From Todiramphus chloris collaris (Eukaryota; Chordata; Aves; Coraciiformes; Alcedinidae), in contig JANVCC010000120.1 in NCBI GenBank assembly GCA_025345505.1, positions 4,800,213-4,864,212 of the forward strand: 64,000 nt of DNA. The letters run 5' to 3'. A program made the translations under genes and the position numbers. Below are positions 20,223 through 33,109 of this stretch, piece by piece. The notes beneath the pieces are model-generated. The model searched no databases. It was not told where the DNA came from and saw nothing but the letters and a program-made list of their open reading frames with translations. Within the stretch, counting starts at the first letter, position 1. Every line of letters begins with the position of its first letter.

Positions 20223-20802
20223 GATTAATTAATCAGTCCCAGCTCGGAGGTTACAGGCGGGGTATTAGATTTGCCAAGGCTCCCAGGCTGTACAAACTGC
20301 CATGTGGACAGCAGGGAAATCTGATCTTCCTCACACTCAGAAACACTCCAGTTTCCATGCATCAGGAGACTTCCATTCAAAGATTATCATTTTTGAAACA
20401 ACAAAGACCTCCACCTCAGTGCACAATTCCAACCGAAGCGAGTGATGGCTTGGAAAATGATACAGGAAATACAATAATATTGTTGATGATGCTGCTGAGC
20501 ATCCCCCTCCAGCTGGGATGGTGTTTACTTCTGGCCTCTCTAACTCTAAACAAAGGCTAAGGCAGAATTAGATTCCATTTAGAACTAAGGGATACGACCA
20601 TTAGGGTCCCAGGAAAGACTGAAAGCACTGCAGGTTTAATTTAAAGAGAAGGCAAATAGGATGGCTTGAAATGTAAGCGAGATAATTAAGAAAAATAAAA
20701 TAGCGAGCTTCTCCCGTGTCATAGAAAAGAGGAGGACATCAACACAATCTTAAAAGCAATAAATTCTAATGTGAAAGAAGGAAAAATTGTACAAATTGGA
20801 GC

Positions 20803-20915
20803 CCAGTGACAGGACAAGGGGCACCAACTGGAACCCAGGAGGTTCCAGCTGAACAGGAGGAGAAACTTCTTTGGTGTGAGGGTGGCAGAGCCTGGCCCAG
20901 GCTGCCCCGTGCTGC
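20803..20915 (+). mobile_element. CR1 LINE internal fragment
   Basis: AGTGACAGGACAAGGGGCAC, then AACCCAGGAGGTTCCAGCTG and GGTGGCAGAGCCTGGCCCAG, as in the CR1 pol 3' part. Confidence 0.88.
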
Positions 20916-21598
20916 AGATGCACCCCAAGCTGCTGAGAACCTTGAGCACCCATCTGGCACTAACTCTTCAGTACCAAGGGAGGAAGGAGACATCCCTGAC
21001 CCTGGGACAGCAGCAGCCCCTGTCCTCACCAAACCCCCTGGCCGAGATGCCAAAAGACCCCACGGCACCCCTGAGGTTTCCACCCCAGAAATCCAACCTG
21101 CGTCAGTCGGTTATAAGGAACTCCTGCCAAGAAGCTCAAGGCAGGTGGATGTCACATCTCCACCAGGTCCTGGGTTTTGAGGTTCACCCTCAGAGCTGGA
21201 AATCAGGTCTGTGTACGTACAAGTGATGTAATTGCCCGTGCCCTTCCACTTGCCGTGGAGCGGTGCCAGTTTGTATCAGCTGAGCACCCGGCCTTCAGGT
21301 TCAGTTCCTGAACCTCCTGCTGATTCACCCTTGTGCAAGTCACTTAACTGTTCTGTGCCTGATGCTCCCCACCCACCCACAGTGACCGGGCTTCGCTGGG
21401 GTGTTGTAAACCCTAATCCACAGGAATCCAGCATGTTTTGAGATACAGAAGGTGTTAACAACACACAAGGTGCTACTGACAGTCATCAGGTAGTTTATAA
21501 TAACCCAGGCGCTGCTCACAGGCTCTTCTGTCCCTCCAGTGGTGCTTTGCCAGAGCCGTGACTACTTTGGGGTTTTGTTATCCTTTGGAGGGAGTTTC

Positions 21599-21840
21599 AC
21601 AGAACTGTCAGGGTGGGAAGGGACCCTAAAGCTCACCCAGTTCCAGCCCCCCTGCCATGGGCAGGGACACCTCCCACTAGAGCAGGTTGCTCACAGCCCC
21701 AGCCAGCCTGGGCTTCAACACTGCCAAGGATGGGGCTTCCACCACCTCTCTGGGCAGCCTGGGCCAGTGTCTCACCACCCTCCTGGGGAAGAAATTCTTC
21801 CTGCTGTCCAACCTGAACCGACCTCTCTCTAGTTTCTGTC
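21599..21840 (-). mobile_element. CR1 LINE fragment
   Basis: Reverse complement of a CR1 3' region. The same subfamily as the copy at 25070, sharing CCTGCCATGGGCAGGGACAC and GGGGCTTCCACCACCTCTCT. Confidence 0.9.
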
Positions 21841-21899
21841 TTTTCCTGAGCAGCACCTCTGCCCTGCAGCCACCTCCTGCCCACCCGTCCCCCTTTCCA

Positions 21900-22450
21900 A
21901 CGTCGCTTTAGCGCACGACCGCTCCGCGGCGAGGCAGAGCCTCCTCCTCCGTCACGCGCGCCGGCTCTGCCAAGCTGCCCCAACGCAATTTCATAAGCTT
22001 AACAAGCTGCCGCTCATCAGCTGAGGCATCCTCGCCGCCCGCCAAGAGATTCACCCTTTTCCAGTCACTCCATACGGTTCGGTTTGAACGACCGCCTCCT
22101 CCCTCCCAGCGGGGAGGTCGGAGTCACCGGGGCTCGGCTGACGTGGGGCAATCCCGTTCGCTCGCACAGCCCCGCCGCTGAGATGCTGAACTTTCTGACA
22201 CTGACTCACTCCGAGCGGGGCTCTGCCCCAGCACGTTCCGAGTTGATTAAACCGGTTTGCAGGCCATAATTATTTTCTCTATCACACTATAATGGACTCG
22301 CGTCGTATTATTTTTAACGCTGTAAGAATTTGCTTCTGGGAACGGCCTTCTTGGATTAATCACTGACTCATGATTTACTGGAGGAGATAATATCTAACCT
22401 ACAAGAGGCAGAACAGGAAACTATCTATTTAAAAGACGGCAGCGTCTGAT
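21900..22450. promoter_or_regulatory. motif-rich unique block, candidate enhancer
   Basis: A repeat-free block between two CR1 fields. It holds the palindrome AAACCGGTTT (22249-22258), which contains the Grainyhead consensus AACCGGTT, and two AP-1 sites TGACTCA (22202-22208, 22364-22370). A/T-rich homeobox-like stretches follow. It lies about 11 kb beyond the GRHL3 3' end. Regulatory function is inferred. Confidence 0.35.
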
Positions 22451-24313
22451 AATTTATGACTGTAGACAAAGAGACATCTGAGAAGAAGAAGAAGGTGGAC
22501 AGATCCCGCAGGCTTGATGTGGTCACTGCTCTCGCTCAGGCAAGAAGGAACTTTTGTCTAATAACTGGAGGGTCTGCTCCTGAGACAGTGGCAGCTGAAA
22601 ATGGATGGATATTGGGAAAAAACAAAAGAGTGAGAAACAAGAGAACAGTCCCAATCTGTCCTCCAAGGCTTCTTCAGCTCTGGGACCAAACCCTGTGTTA
22701 AAATACAGCCAGTTAAACAGCTTGACTGTCAGAGGCATTTCATCAGCTTATTATGGGGAACCTAAGGGGAAAAAGGGAAAAAACCCCAATGTTTTTGTCT
22801 TTGAATCTTTAATGCAGGTGTCTTCTTGCTGCCTCCCCACTCTCGTGCTTGAACTGGACTTACATCACTGCATTAGCCCTGGCCTTTAGCTGGTTCTCTG
22901 ACTATGGCCTGATTACAAAAAGGCAATTCCAGCAGCAAACAGTAAGAAGCTTTGAATCCTGGAGCCTGTTCCAGGAGCTAAGGCTTCATCCTGGGGCCCT
23001 GAAGAACCTTTCCCTTGTCCCCTTCCAGCAGTGATTTTGGGTAACTCCTACAAGCCTGTGATTTTCTGGACTCTGTAAGGAGAGCAGTTCCTCTGAGGCT
23101 TCTTAGGAGCCGTGGCTGAGACTCATTTCCCCCCCTGTTTGGCAGAACCGCAGCAAGCAGCGGGGCAGCGACGGCAGCAGAGCGCTGCAGATCAGCGCGC
23201 CCTCCTCCCCCGGGGACTTCTGCCACCTCTGCCCAAGGCGATCAGCTCGGGGACCGCTACCAGCCTAGCACTGCCCGCGGAGCTCGGGGCAGCTGCAGGG
23301 GCACGACCCCTCCAGCAGTTAGCTGCGGGCTCCAACCAGCTCAAACGCAGGCTCTTCACGTCGTCCTGAGCTCGAAGGCACCAGCCCACCCCACGGTCCC
23401 GGCAGCGACGTCCCCTTCGCTCCGCTGCGCGTTCCAGGGGCTGCCCTGCAGATGCCCCCTCGGTGTTTTGGCGTTGCCTCCGATGCTCTGCTCGCTTGGC
23501 GAGGTGAATAAAACTGGACAGCGGGAGCTGGCGTCAGGGGAGCCTGGAGACAGCAGCTACCCACACACAGAGCCACTTCCTCTGCAAGAGTTTCAAGTCC
23601 TTGGTGCCGGTGGAAACGCAGCAGCCTTTCCACGCTGGGCAGTCACAAAGGGACCTGCCTACACTTGGTGAGTGCTCCCAGATTTTGGCCCTACTGCCGT
23701 GTCATTAGAGGCACTCACAATGGAGACAACTGGATTTTACATGTGGCTTTGCCTTTGTGGGTAATTACCCGGGGGTGAAGGCAATCCAAAGGCATTCACA
23801 AGACCCAGACCTCTCCATGTTTCTGCAAGCAAAGCACCAACGGTTCTGGCCAGACGGTTTTCATGTCCAAAACCACAAGAGGATTACATTTGGAAAACAG
23901 CCTTCTCCACTTACGTGAGCCTTGATCTGGGAGGAGAGATGTCACTGGTGATTTTGGCTCTGGTTCTCCAGGGTGCAGAGCACCATTGCTCACAAACCCG
24001 GGTCACTCAAAGCTTCTTAAGGCACGTTCAACTTACGCAGGTGTCAGGACACCCGTGAGTCTCCCTTCCAAGGGCTTTGGGTAGGTCCCTTTGCATCTCT
24101 GCTGAGACACCCATCTGGAAACCATCCTGTCAGCTTTGAGTAGCCGTAAGGAATGACTAGAACACCCCAGAGCTCAGCATTAAGTGCCAGAGGCTTCAGG
24201 AGAAGCCACATTAGTGCATAGTGTACCAAGCTCCAGAGTGTTCTCTCTGCTCCTGGCCCCTTGCCTGGTAAGGTTTGAGACCTGGAGTCTGAGGGCACCT
24301 TGCTTTGTAGCTT
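22451..24313. other. intergenic, no gene recognised
   Basis: Contains two short overlapping Lys-rich frames (22456-22701 and 22605-22889) and a G+C-rich patch at 23130-23480. No splice-bounded coding support is seen. Confidence 0.4.
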
Positions 24314-24725
24314 ATAGAATCACAGGATCATTGAGGTTGGAAGCAACCTTCAAGATCATCAGGTCCAACCATCTACTAAATACTGTGAGGACTGCTGACC
24401 GTGTCCTGCAGTGCCACGGCTGGGTGGTGTTTGAACCCCTCCAGGGATGGTGATTCCACCCCTCCCTGGGCAGCCTGTTCCAAGGCCTCACCACTCTCTC
24501 AGTGAATAAATTTTTCCTAATATCTAACCTAAATCTCCCCTGGTGCAACTTCAGCCCATTCCCTCCTGTTCCTGGGAGAAAAGAACAACACCCACCTCAC
24601 TCCAACCTCCCATCAGGGAGCTGGAGAGAACAGTGAGGTCTCCTCTCAGCCTCCTCTTCTCCAGTCTAAACAACCTCAGGTGCCTCAGCTGCTCCTCATA
24701 AGACATGTTCTCCAGATCCTCTTAC
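24314..24725 (-). mobile_element. CR1 LINE fragment with 3' end
   Basis: Starts ATAGAATCACAGGATCATTG and runs through CTCCTCTTCTCCAGTCTAAA, the reverse complement of CR1. It is a diverged, older copy. Confidence 0.93.
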
Positions 24726-25069
24726 GGGTTACACCACGTGGCAGTTCTCCTCCTGTTTGCCCAGTTCTTTAAAGTTTCTAATGCCTCCATTTGTTCCTGC
24801 ACTCGGGATGAAGTTTAGAGTTGCCTTAGCAGTGTCCCTCGAAATAAGCTCTGCCCAGGATGGCACTTTTCAAATCCAGAAGCGATTTCCCCACAGGGTC
24901 CTGCTGTACCGGTTCTTTTTCCTCCTGTTGCTTCACTGCCTGATGCACTCTCCTTCCTCAGTGCCACCGCCGTGGCCTTGTTTGGTATTTACATCCCTTT
25001 CCTGTTTGTCTTGTAGGTCTCTAAAGCATCCACAGTTCCCTCATCGAGGTGTCTCCCAAGGGTTTAACA

Positions 25070-25545
25070 TAGAATCAGAGAATTGTCAGGGTTGGAAGGG
25101 ACCTGAAAGCCCACCCAGTTCCAACCCCCCTGCCATGGGCAGGGACACCTCCCACTAGAGCAGGTTGCTCACAGCCCCAGCCAGCCTGGGCTTCAAAACT
25201 GCCAAGGATGGGGCTTCCACCACCTCTCTGGGTAACCTGGGCCAGTGTCTCACCAGCCTCCTGGGGAAGAAATTCTTCCTACTGTCCAACCTGAATCAAC
25301 CCATCTCTAGTTTTGATCCATCCCCTCCAGTCCTATCACTGCCCCACAGCCTAAAAAGTCCCTCCCCAGTTTTCCTGTAGCCCCTTCAGATACTGGAAGG
25401 CCACAATAAAGTCTCCCCAGAGCCTTCTCTTCTCCAGCCTGAACAACCCCAACTCTCCCAGTCTGTCCCCATAGCAGAGGTGCTCCAGCCTCTGAGCATC
25501 CTCGTGGTCCTTCTCTGGACACACCCAGCACATCCATAGCCTTCA
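25070..25545 (-). mobile_element. CR1 LINE fragment with 3' end
   Basis: Starts ATAGAATCAGAGAATTGTCA. It includes GGGACACCTCCCACTAGAGC and ends near GTCCTTCTCTGGACACACCC, the reverse complement of CR1. Confidence 0.94.
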
Positions 25546-25696
25546 CATCAAAGTCCTCCTGCCTAACAAGGATGAACAGATTTACTCCAGAGCCTGTCAC
25601 CTGCCAGCCACATAAACCTACCGAGGAAGCAAAGAAAGCTCCTTCCAGGCATGTCCAGCCTGGAAGAGCTGCTGCTTTCAAGGCACATATGAAAAG

Positions 25697-26806
25697 ATGT
25701 CAGACAGCAGAGTGGTCACGCAGTGTCCCACTGCATTGCCGGGTCCGCTGGGGCCAGTTAATGCCACAGGGCCCCAGGAACCAGCCCCGAGGTGGGAGCG
25801 TTACAGCACAGTGCCTCGAAGGGGAACGTGGGCTGGTAGCACCCTGGAGCAGTGTATCAGAGATCCTTTCATCACATCATCTCGCAGACATTTGCAAACA
25901 GTCATTAAATGCTGCACCACCCGCATGATGTTGGGGCAATTTCTTATCCCCACCACCCGGAGCACACATGACCTGGAAAAAGATCCTCCACATCCCGGGC
26001 CAGAGGCTTTAAGCACTGGGCTGTGTTTCTTTGGCACTGCCAATGCCCAGAGACACACGCTGGGCACAAGGAGTCACATCTGGGAACCACTGGGCAGGGG
26101 TGGTGGGGGATGCTTGTGGCTACGCAGCATCTCAAGGAACCTGCTGGGTAAAGCACAGGCAGTTCCTCAGCCCCTGCTGAGGCCGGGAATCAGAGCTGGA
26201 AAGAGGCTTGTAAAAGTCTCAAGTACTTCCTTCAAGCCAGACCTGCCATTCCCTCATGTTCCGCTCAAAGAGATTAAGAGGCAGGAAAGGAAACTCCCTT
26301 CTCCCAAGCCCTCCTCCCCCTTGTATCCCCATGAGAAGACAAACAAATCTGCCCATCAGCAAATCGTTCAAGTAAATTTATTGTCACCGTGCAGTGACGT
26401 TGCCTGGCCGAAGATTAAGATCAACAATAAATTCCTGGCCGTGGATAAGAATGAGACCATGAGAAAGCCCACGGCTCTCCTTACCCAACAGGTGTATCTT
26501 TACTACATCTCTCAGCAGCTGTATTTTACAGCAGGGCTTTTGCAAAAGGAGTGGGAGGCCGTAGGCTGGAAGGGAGGCGATGCCAAGTGGCATTTGATAA
26601 GGACAGAGGGCCAGAGGAAAGGGCAAATTAAACATGAGGAGAGAAGATTGCCTGGTCTGCAGGATATGGAACACACCAAACCTCTCCACACCCAGCTGCT
26701 GGAGTCAGAACCCACTCCCTCTCCTCTTCCAGTGGGAGAGAAGGAGGGGAACTCCTGGCTGGAATCGTTTGGCATCGCTGTCTCGGTTCCAGCTCTCTCT
26801 GGCTGA
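25697..26806 (+). other. long open frame (369 codons) with nearby poly(A) signal
   Basis: Unbroken frame outside repeats, ending 62 bases before a plus-strand AATAAA (26869-26874) and a G/T-rich stretch. The protein has no domain, signal peptide or repeat that I recognise. The first part overlaps unique sequence just 3' of a CR1 copy. It could be a terminal exon of an unknown transcript or a chance frame in G+C-rich DNA. Confidence 0.2.
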
Positions 26807-27289
26807 GGGGCAGCTGGGCAGTCAGGTCTCTGCAGAGGCCAGACCACTGGCAGGACTTGCTGTTTTGCAATAAACAGGGCGAGGCTGTTTATGGCGTCTC
26901 AGTTGGACCCTTTCTTTCCCCACATCATCTCCCAAAGATGTTGGCTTAGGAGGAAGCAGCATCCACCTCCCCAGGGCAGTTGGCAGACAGCGCAGCTTTT
27001 GTTTCCAGACACAAAACCGAGTTCCCCAAATCTCCTTTTCCTCTGATAGGCAGAAATTCTGCTCAGCTGCCTCTGCTCCAGCCATCCCACCTTGGGAAGA
27101 TCCTTCCTCACCTGGGCCCTGCAGCAAAACCTCGTGGATGACAAAGGGTCTCCCAGCTCAGGTGCCGCGTTGGTCTCAAACGCCGGGCGATGGACGGGGG
27201 GTGGATCACGGGAAGGGTTCCCTGGGCCAGGTGAAAATAAGAGTTGTTCTGAAGCCCTTCTCACTCCTGCAGACAGCAGAACACAAATG

Positions 27290-27625
27290 TGACAATGTTT
27301 ATAAACACGTAAAGGGCGAGTGTCAGGAGGATGGAGCCAGGCTCTGCTCTGTTGTGTCCAGTGATAGGACAAGGGGCAAAAGGTCCAAGCTGGAGCAAAA
27401 GGGGTTCCACAGAAACGTAAGGAAAAGCTTTTTCACCGTGAGGGTGCCAGAGCCTGCGCCAGGCTGCCCAAGGAGGCTGTGGAGCCTCCTTCTCTGGAGA
27501 CCTTTAAAACCTTCCTGGACTCATGCGTGTGTGACCTGCTCTCGGTGACCCTGCTCTGGCAGGGGGGTTGGACTCGATGCTCTTTGGAGGTTCCTTCCAA
27601 CCCCACCATTCTGTGACCCTGTGAC
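27290..27625 (+). mobile_element. CR1 LINE fragment with 3' end
   Basis: From AATGTTTATAAACACGTAAA through GTGATAGGACAAGGGGCAAA to TTCCAACCCCACCATTCTGT, in CR1 sense orientation. Confidence 0.94.
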
Positions 27626-30600
27626 TAACCAGCGCTTTTGCCCACTCACCAAGAAAAAAGACAAAGCCCAGAAAAGAGCCGAGCTCACCCACAGAGCCAC
27701 ACGGACATTCCAAGACGGACACTTTTTCTGAGAGTCACCGAACTCGGTGGCACACAACACCTTTGGTGAGCTGAGGACAACAGATTTATGATGAGCACCA
27801 AGTGTCTAAATGCTTATAAAAGCAGAGCACAGCATCTCCTGACCCAGTCAGATGTCTAATCTCAGCCCAAGGCCCACAGAGCAGCAATGTTGCAGAGGCA
27901 GCACCAGATCCCTGACCAGCAGCTCAGGCTGGTCCGTATTTTACAGTATTATTTTCCAAGGGATGCTGGGAAGCGTCGCGTTTGCAGCGTAGAGGCCGTT
28001 AAAGTGCCACCGGCTGTCAGCGCGCTCGACAAACAGGTTCCGTGACTTCTGGGGCATGTGCAAAACTATCGTGTAATTCTGGCTGTTGGGACAACAGACA
28101 TTTCACCTCCAATATTGTGGTGTTGGATTGGAGGAGAGGAGCACTTGCAGGGCCGGGGGGGAAGCGTGTCTTGGTACGAGAGAGAGAACCTCCGTGCCCT
28201 GGTTGGAGAGCCATGTGGCAGAGCATCTCTGCACCCTCTCCTTGGCTTTGTACCCCTCTGGCTGTGCCCTCCTCCGGGGCCTTCACCAGAGCTCTGCTGA
28301 TGGAAAGCGGAGTGCAGGGGGAGGATAAACACATCCTGCAGCTGGGAACCAGGAAACGCCCGGGGAAGCGGGAGGGGGAAGGGGTTAAACCCACCGCCTG
28401 GGCTTAGTAACCTGCCACAAGTCCCCTCCAGCCAGGGCCAGCGGGCAGAGCTGGAGCTGTTCCTCCAGGCAAAAGGACAGCTCCCAATTCCGACCCCGAC
28501 ATCAGAGGCGGGTGGAGGGACAGATCCTGACGCGCGTTGCGAGGGCTGTGCGGATACGGAGCTGGTCGCGGGGCGGAGGCAAAGCTCAGCTCAGCCCAGC
28601 CTGGGCGGACCGTGTCCCTCGGTGCCCGCTGCCTAATTGTTGCCAGGTGCAAATAACATTATTTTTTCAGTTAGTCAGACTCATAGTTCTTGCTCTGTTT
28701 ATTCTAAATCCCTCTCTGGGAGGTGACCAAAGGGCTGGATGAGCAGACAACAGCAGCCCTGCTACTGCTGCCAGCGTCTGAACTTACCCAGCTGCAGAGT
28801 GTGTCCCAGGGACAGGCAGGGAGGGGACACCCAGTGCCATTCTTCTCTCCAGAGCCCCTGTGCCAGCACAAACGGGGTCGTTGGCTTTTCTGGAGCCACA
28901 TCCAGATCCCATCCCAGACTTGCAAGGTCAGCGGTTCTGCTGAGTCAGCCAGGACAAGATCCCCAGCCAGCACCAGTCTGCCTGTTCAGTGGAAGGAGCA
29001 GAGCTGGGCCAGGCTGCTCCTGCTGAAGGTCTGGCCCGTGGTCGCTCAGGAGGGTCACCAAATGAACGGAAGAGGAAGGTGGGGGGCTAGAGACAGAAAT
29101 GCCTCTTCGTTTTCATTGGTCTTTTATGCCACTTTGATTAGAAACCCCTGAAATATGGTGGCTGTGCATGAAAAGGGTGAGGGGCCACCATCGTCACAGG
29201 CACAGCCAGCCATGGAGGCTTTGCTCTGCTGCCAGAACCCCCCAATCCTCTTTCCACTCTAACCTGGAAAGAGGGGAGGAAAATTCCACCAGATCACAAC
29301 CACCAGTCATGAGATTAGAGGTGACCTGAGCCCACAAGAACACCCAACACATACAGAACTGTTCTGTTCCGCAACGAGCAGAACTACAGGGGAGCAAAAT
29401 ACTTCACAGTTAAATCAGCCCATGGCTGGCACAAAGCAGGAGCTCTATTAAAGGCTGGTTATTCAGCAGGGGTCGATGCCAGGGTCTGGTTTCCAGGAGC
29501 TCTGGGTAACCCCTGCACAGGGGTCACAGTCAAAGGTAGAATCAAGACAACCCTCGATGCACTAAAGCTAAAGCCAAGCCTGCACACAGTGAGTGTTAGC
29601 AGGGAACTCCAATCCTGTGGCCAAGGGCACTTTCCAGCAGAAGGTACCGGGACTGAGGGGTTCAGTACCCACCTCCCTGATCCAGAACCTCGTTACACGA
29701 ACCCAAGGATCTACCCAAGGAAACAGGTGAGAAAGCAGAGCAGAGGGGACCCACCCTCAGTGACTCCAGTAAAGCTTTCCACACTGCCAAACAGAGCCAG
29801 GGTTTCATTTCCCTCCGCCCTTGACCCTCTCCGATACCCAGCGCAGTGCCCGGGCACCTCCAAACACAAGGTGTGGGAGTCCTGACAAAGCAGAGGATGC
29901 TGCCTTCCCCTTCACAGCGACAGAGAACCTCACCACGCACCGGCATCCTCAGCCGCTCGGTTGATGATGCAAGGGATGAATAAGCAGGAATAAAGGCACA
30001 GAAACTGGGTGTTATTTGTAGAAGTGAAGAGCAGAGCCCTCCGCCCAGCGCCAGGGATACCAGAGCTCTTGCACAACTCGGCTCGCGCTCTGCTCCGACT
30101 CTTTCTTTACCCACTGCTGTTGCTGCAGGTGCTCGCTCACCCGGAGCACGTCTGCAGCCGTGGTGGGAAGCGGCTCCAGGAGCAGCGAGACCCGGGCACC
30201 AGAGCAGGGTCCCTCGGCCAGAACCGCTGCCCAAGGCACCCGCTGGGCGACAGCGAGCTGCCCCGCGCTTGGCTGGCACGCCCGGCTCGCTGCTGCTCAC
30301 CAGCAGGAGCTTGGTACCGTGGGCTGGGGGGTGATCAGCACCTAAAGCTGGTTTGGAAGCTTCTGGTTTTGTAGATGTTAAATAATGGCTACCATTAATA
30401 GGAGTTGCTAAAAAAACACCCAAAAAAAGCCTCTTTTTGGTGCTTTTCTTTGATAAACCAAAGAGAAGGTGCTGGAGGCTGCCCATGCCCACGGGAGGCA
30501 TTACCCTGTCAGGGGGTCCTTTCTTATCAGGGTAGAAAAGGGTGGGAAGGGCAGCGCGGGCACATCCCTCACCGCTGCCGCTCGCCCCAGCGCCGGGCAC

Positions 30601-32820
30601 CGGGTGCCGCACACGGCTCAGGCCCTGGGAGCGCGACACCCGCGCAGAGCTTGCCAGCCCTTGCGGTGGGCGAGGCAGACAGACCCCCCTCCCCATCGGT
30701 TTTACAAGACCCAGAGCATTTCTGACGGGACTGAGCACAAAGCAGCTGCCAACCATCCAGGGCTGCTCCGGAGGAAGCCGCTCTCGCCCGTCGGCACCAG
30801 CCCTCGGCGGGCCACGAGCTGCTTGGTACTTTCACACGACCTCTGCTCGCTCGGAGGTGAATCGCCTTCATCGCTCGCGTCGTAATCTTCAAAAGGGACT
30901 GGTGGGCTCCGGGCAAAGAGTCAAGAATGCTTTCACATATTTGGGAGCTCTGCTTTACGCAACCGCTCCGGCAACTCGCCTTTGCTGGAAGGGATGAACG
31001 ATACCGAGCCAGTCAGCAAAACACCCACCCGGGCTGGCAGGGGGAGGCGGCTGCACCCGCTGGCCCGAGTCCACCGGCACTTCCCTGCGCACAGGCTCAA
31101 AGCCAACAGAGCCCAGAGCACCCAGAACCTGCACGGAAAAAGCACCCGGTTCTGTGCCCCCCGCCCGCAAGCGGAAAGCTGGGGGGAGGCGGCTCAGCCA
31201 GCCCAGCTCCCAGCCCAGCTCCCACCCTGCAGAACTCTGCGTGAGTTCCCGGCCGGGGTGAAATCTGGCACAACCCATCACCATTCTGCTGGGAACCTGA
31301 AGCTGCAGCGTGAGGTGATCTCAGAGGCCTTTTCCAACCTAAATGATTCTCTCGGGTGTTTGATTGTGGCCATTGGAAAGGAGGAGCAGCTCTCCTAGAG
31401 TCGGTGGCGTGGGACTCGTGCAGCTAGGAAGAGAATCGGACTGGTACCGCTGAGTTTACGCTGGGAGGGAGTTACCCCCAGTCAGACTGTTAGAGCAATA
31501 ATTGAGGGATAAGTGGTGACCAAAAGTCCGTAACACCGTGCACACAGAACAGCCCAGTGATGCCTGCGGCCCTCCCGGGGGGATGCTGCACGGCAGAGGA
31601 AGCCATCCCTGCTGCCAGGGGTCTCCCCAAGAGCCCCAGGTCCTGCCAGCACGACTGCAGCTCTGGGGGACAGCACTGGCACAGGGCAGGCACCCAGAGT
31701 GAGCTGCTGGGGTGCCCCAGCTCCCTCCAGCCACTCTTTGCACCAACTCCTTGTGCTCGGGCCTCTCCGGGGTGCGAAGGACACGGTGCTTCCCCCGACC
31801 CACCTGCCCCGCGTCTCTCGGGGGGCCGGGTGCTCCCTCTCCTCTGGGAGAGCAGGAAACCTTTGCTCTTACCTGAGCAACGAGCGCGTGTCCACGTGGT
31901 CGGGCGGGATGGATTTCCCCCTCCCCGGGTGAGGCAGGGCTGGCAGGGTGCCCTGCACATCAACTGCTGCTGCAGAGCTCTCCCCAGGCAGAGCAGAGCC
32001 CCTGTACCCTCCTGCTGCACCAGGGTGAGGAGGGAAGCTGGGGGTCCATCGATGCCGGGCGGTGGGGGCTTCCTGGTTGCCCTGTTTCTAACTGGAGCTG
32101 AAGTTCTGCTGCAGCAAGACCACGGGCACGGCCCTGCAGAACTAACCCTGAATCAGGGAGATTCTGCTGAAGAAGGAGGATAGGAAGATGAAGGAGTGCA
32201 GAGTGCTGGGAGAGATCTTCAGTGCTTGATAAGCCTTCAAACTTATCTGAGCCTCATCTCCGAGGCCTTCCTCATGATAACAACACTTAAGTAATCCAAA
32301 ATTCACCAGTATGATGCATTTCATCATTTCAAAACCCCCTTCCCAGTGGGAGTGGAGCTGCTCCCTCCTCCCCAGCCCTGGGACTCAGGTGCATCTTGAG
32401 ATGGAAGAGCAGAGGATGGCAAGGGCGGAGACAAGTCCCCACTTTTCACAGGTCAGGGGGTTAATCAGGAATCACAGGGCTGCCCGTGGTGGTTTCGGGT
32501 GGAATGGGAAGCAGCTGCAGACAGCTCTGGCACTGGGCTGAGGGTCGGGGGCTGGGAGGGAGCAGCAGTGAGGGGTTTAAGGAGCTGGTGCAGCACAGGG
32601 AAGGAGGGACCCAACTGGCCACCCAGTAACACCACCTCACTGAAAGGAGAGGCTGAGCTGCTCCTCCCAAGAGCAGGAGTAATCTGGGGTGGCTTTTCCA
32701 TTTGACTCGCTTGAAATGTCACCCAATGTGTGTGAGGTACCCCCTCCACTGATGGGACCTGCCCAGAGCTGCCCAGCCACCTCCTCCCGCCCGCAGCACC
32801 AGTGCTGGGATGGCACCAGT
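27626..32820. other. intergenic, G+C-rich unique DNA
   Basis: No gene is recognised. A 364-codon minus-strand frame (29662-30756) lies in G+C-rich sequence with no recognisable domain. A short CR1 3'-end-like piece sits at about 31305-31355. Confidence 0.4.
31305..31355 (+). mobile_element. short CR1 3' end remnant
   Basis: GTGATCTCAGAGGCCTTTTC followed by CAACCTAAATGATTCTC resembles the CR1 terminus. Too short to be certain. Confidence 0.45.
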
Positions 32821-32821
32821 C

Positions 32822-33010
32822 AGGGAATCACAGAATGGTGGGGTTGGAAGGGAGCTCTGGAGATGATGGAGTCCAACCCCCCTGCCAGAGCAGGGTCACC
32901 CAGGGCAGCCCACACAGGAACAGAGCCAGGGGGGCTGGAAAGGCTCCAGAGAAGGAGACTCCACAGCCTCTCTGGGCAGCCTGGGCCAGGCTCTGGCACT
33001 GGAACAGGGA
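32822..33010 (-). mobile_element. CR1 LINE 3' end fragment
   Basis: Nearly identical to the copy at 20074 (GGAATCACAGAATGGTGGGG and GAGTCCAACCCCCCTGCCAG). It abuts the GRHL3 3' end. Confidence 0.93.
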
Positions 33011-33109
33011 AGAAAAGTCTGCTCTGTGCCTCTGGGGTCACCTCCCTGCCATGGCTCCTGCCCGACCCTTCCCAGCTCCAGCCTCCAGAGCCGGGTGCAA
33101 ACGCTTGGC

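Noticed and set aside
22456-22889. Two overlapping Lys-rich short frames
   Set aside because: They overlap in different frames, lack splice-site support and resemble no family I know.
29662-30756. 364-codon minus-strand frame
   Set aside because: G+C-rich stretch with several overlapping open frames on both strands, no domain, no clear promoter or poly(A) signal tied to it.
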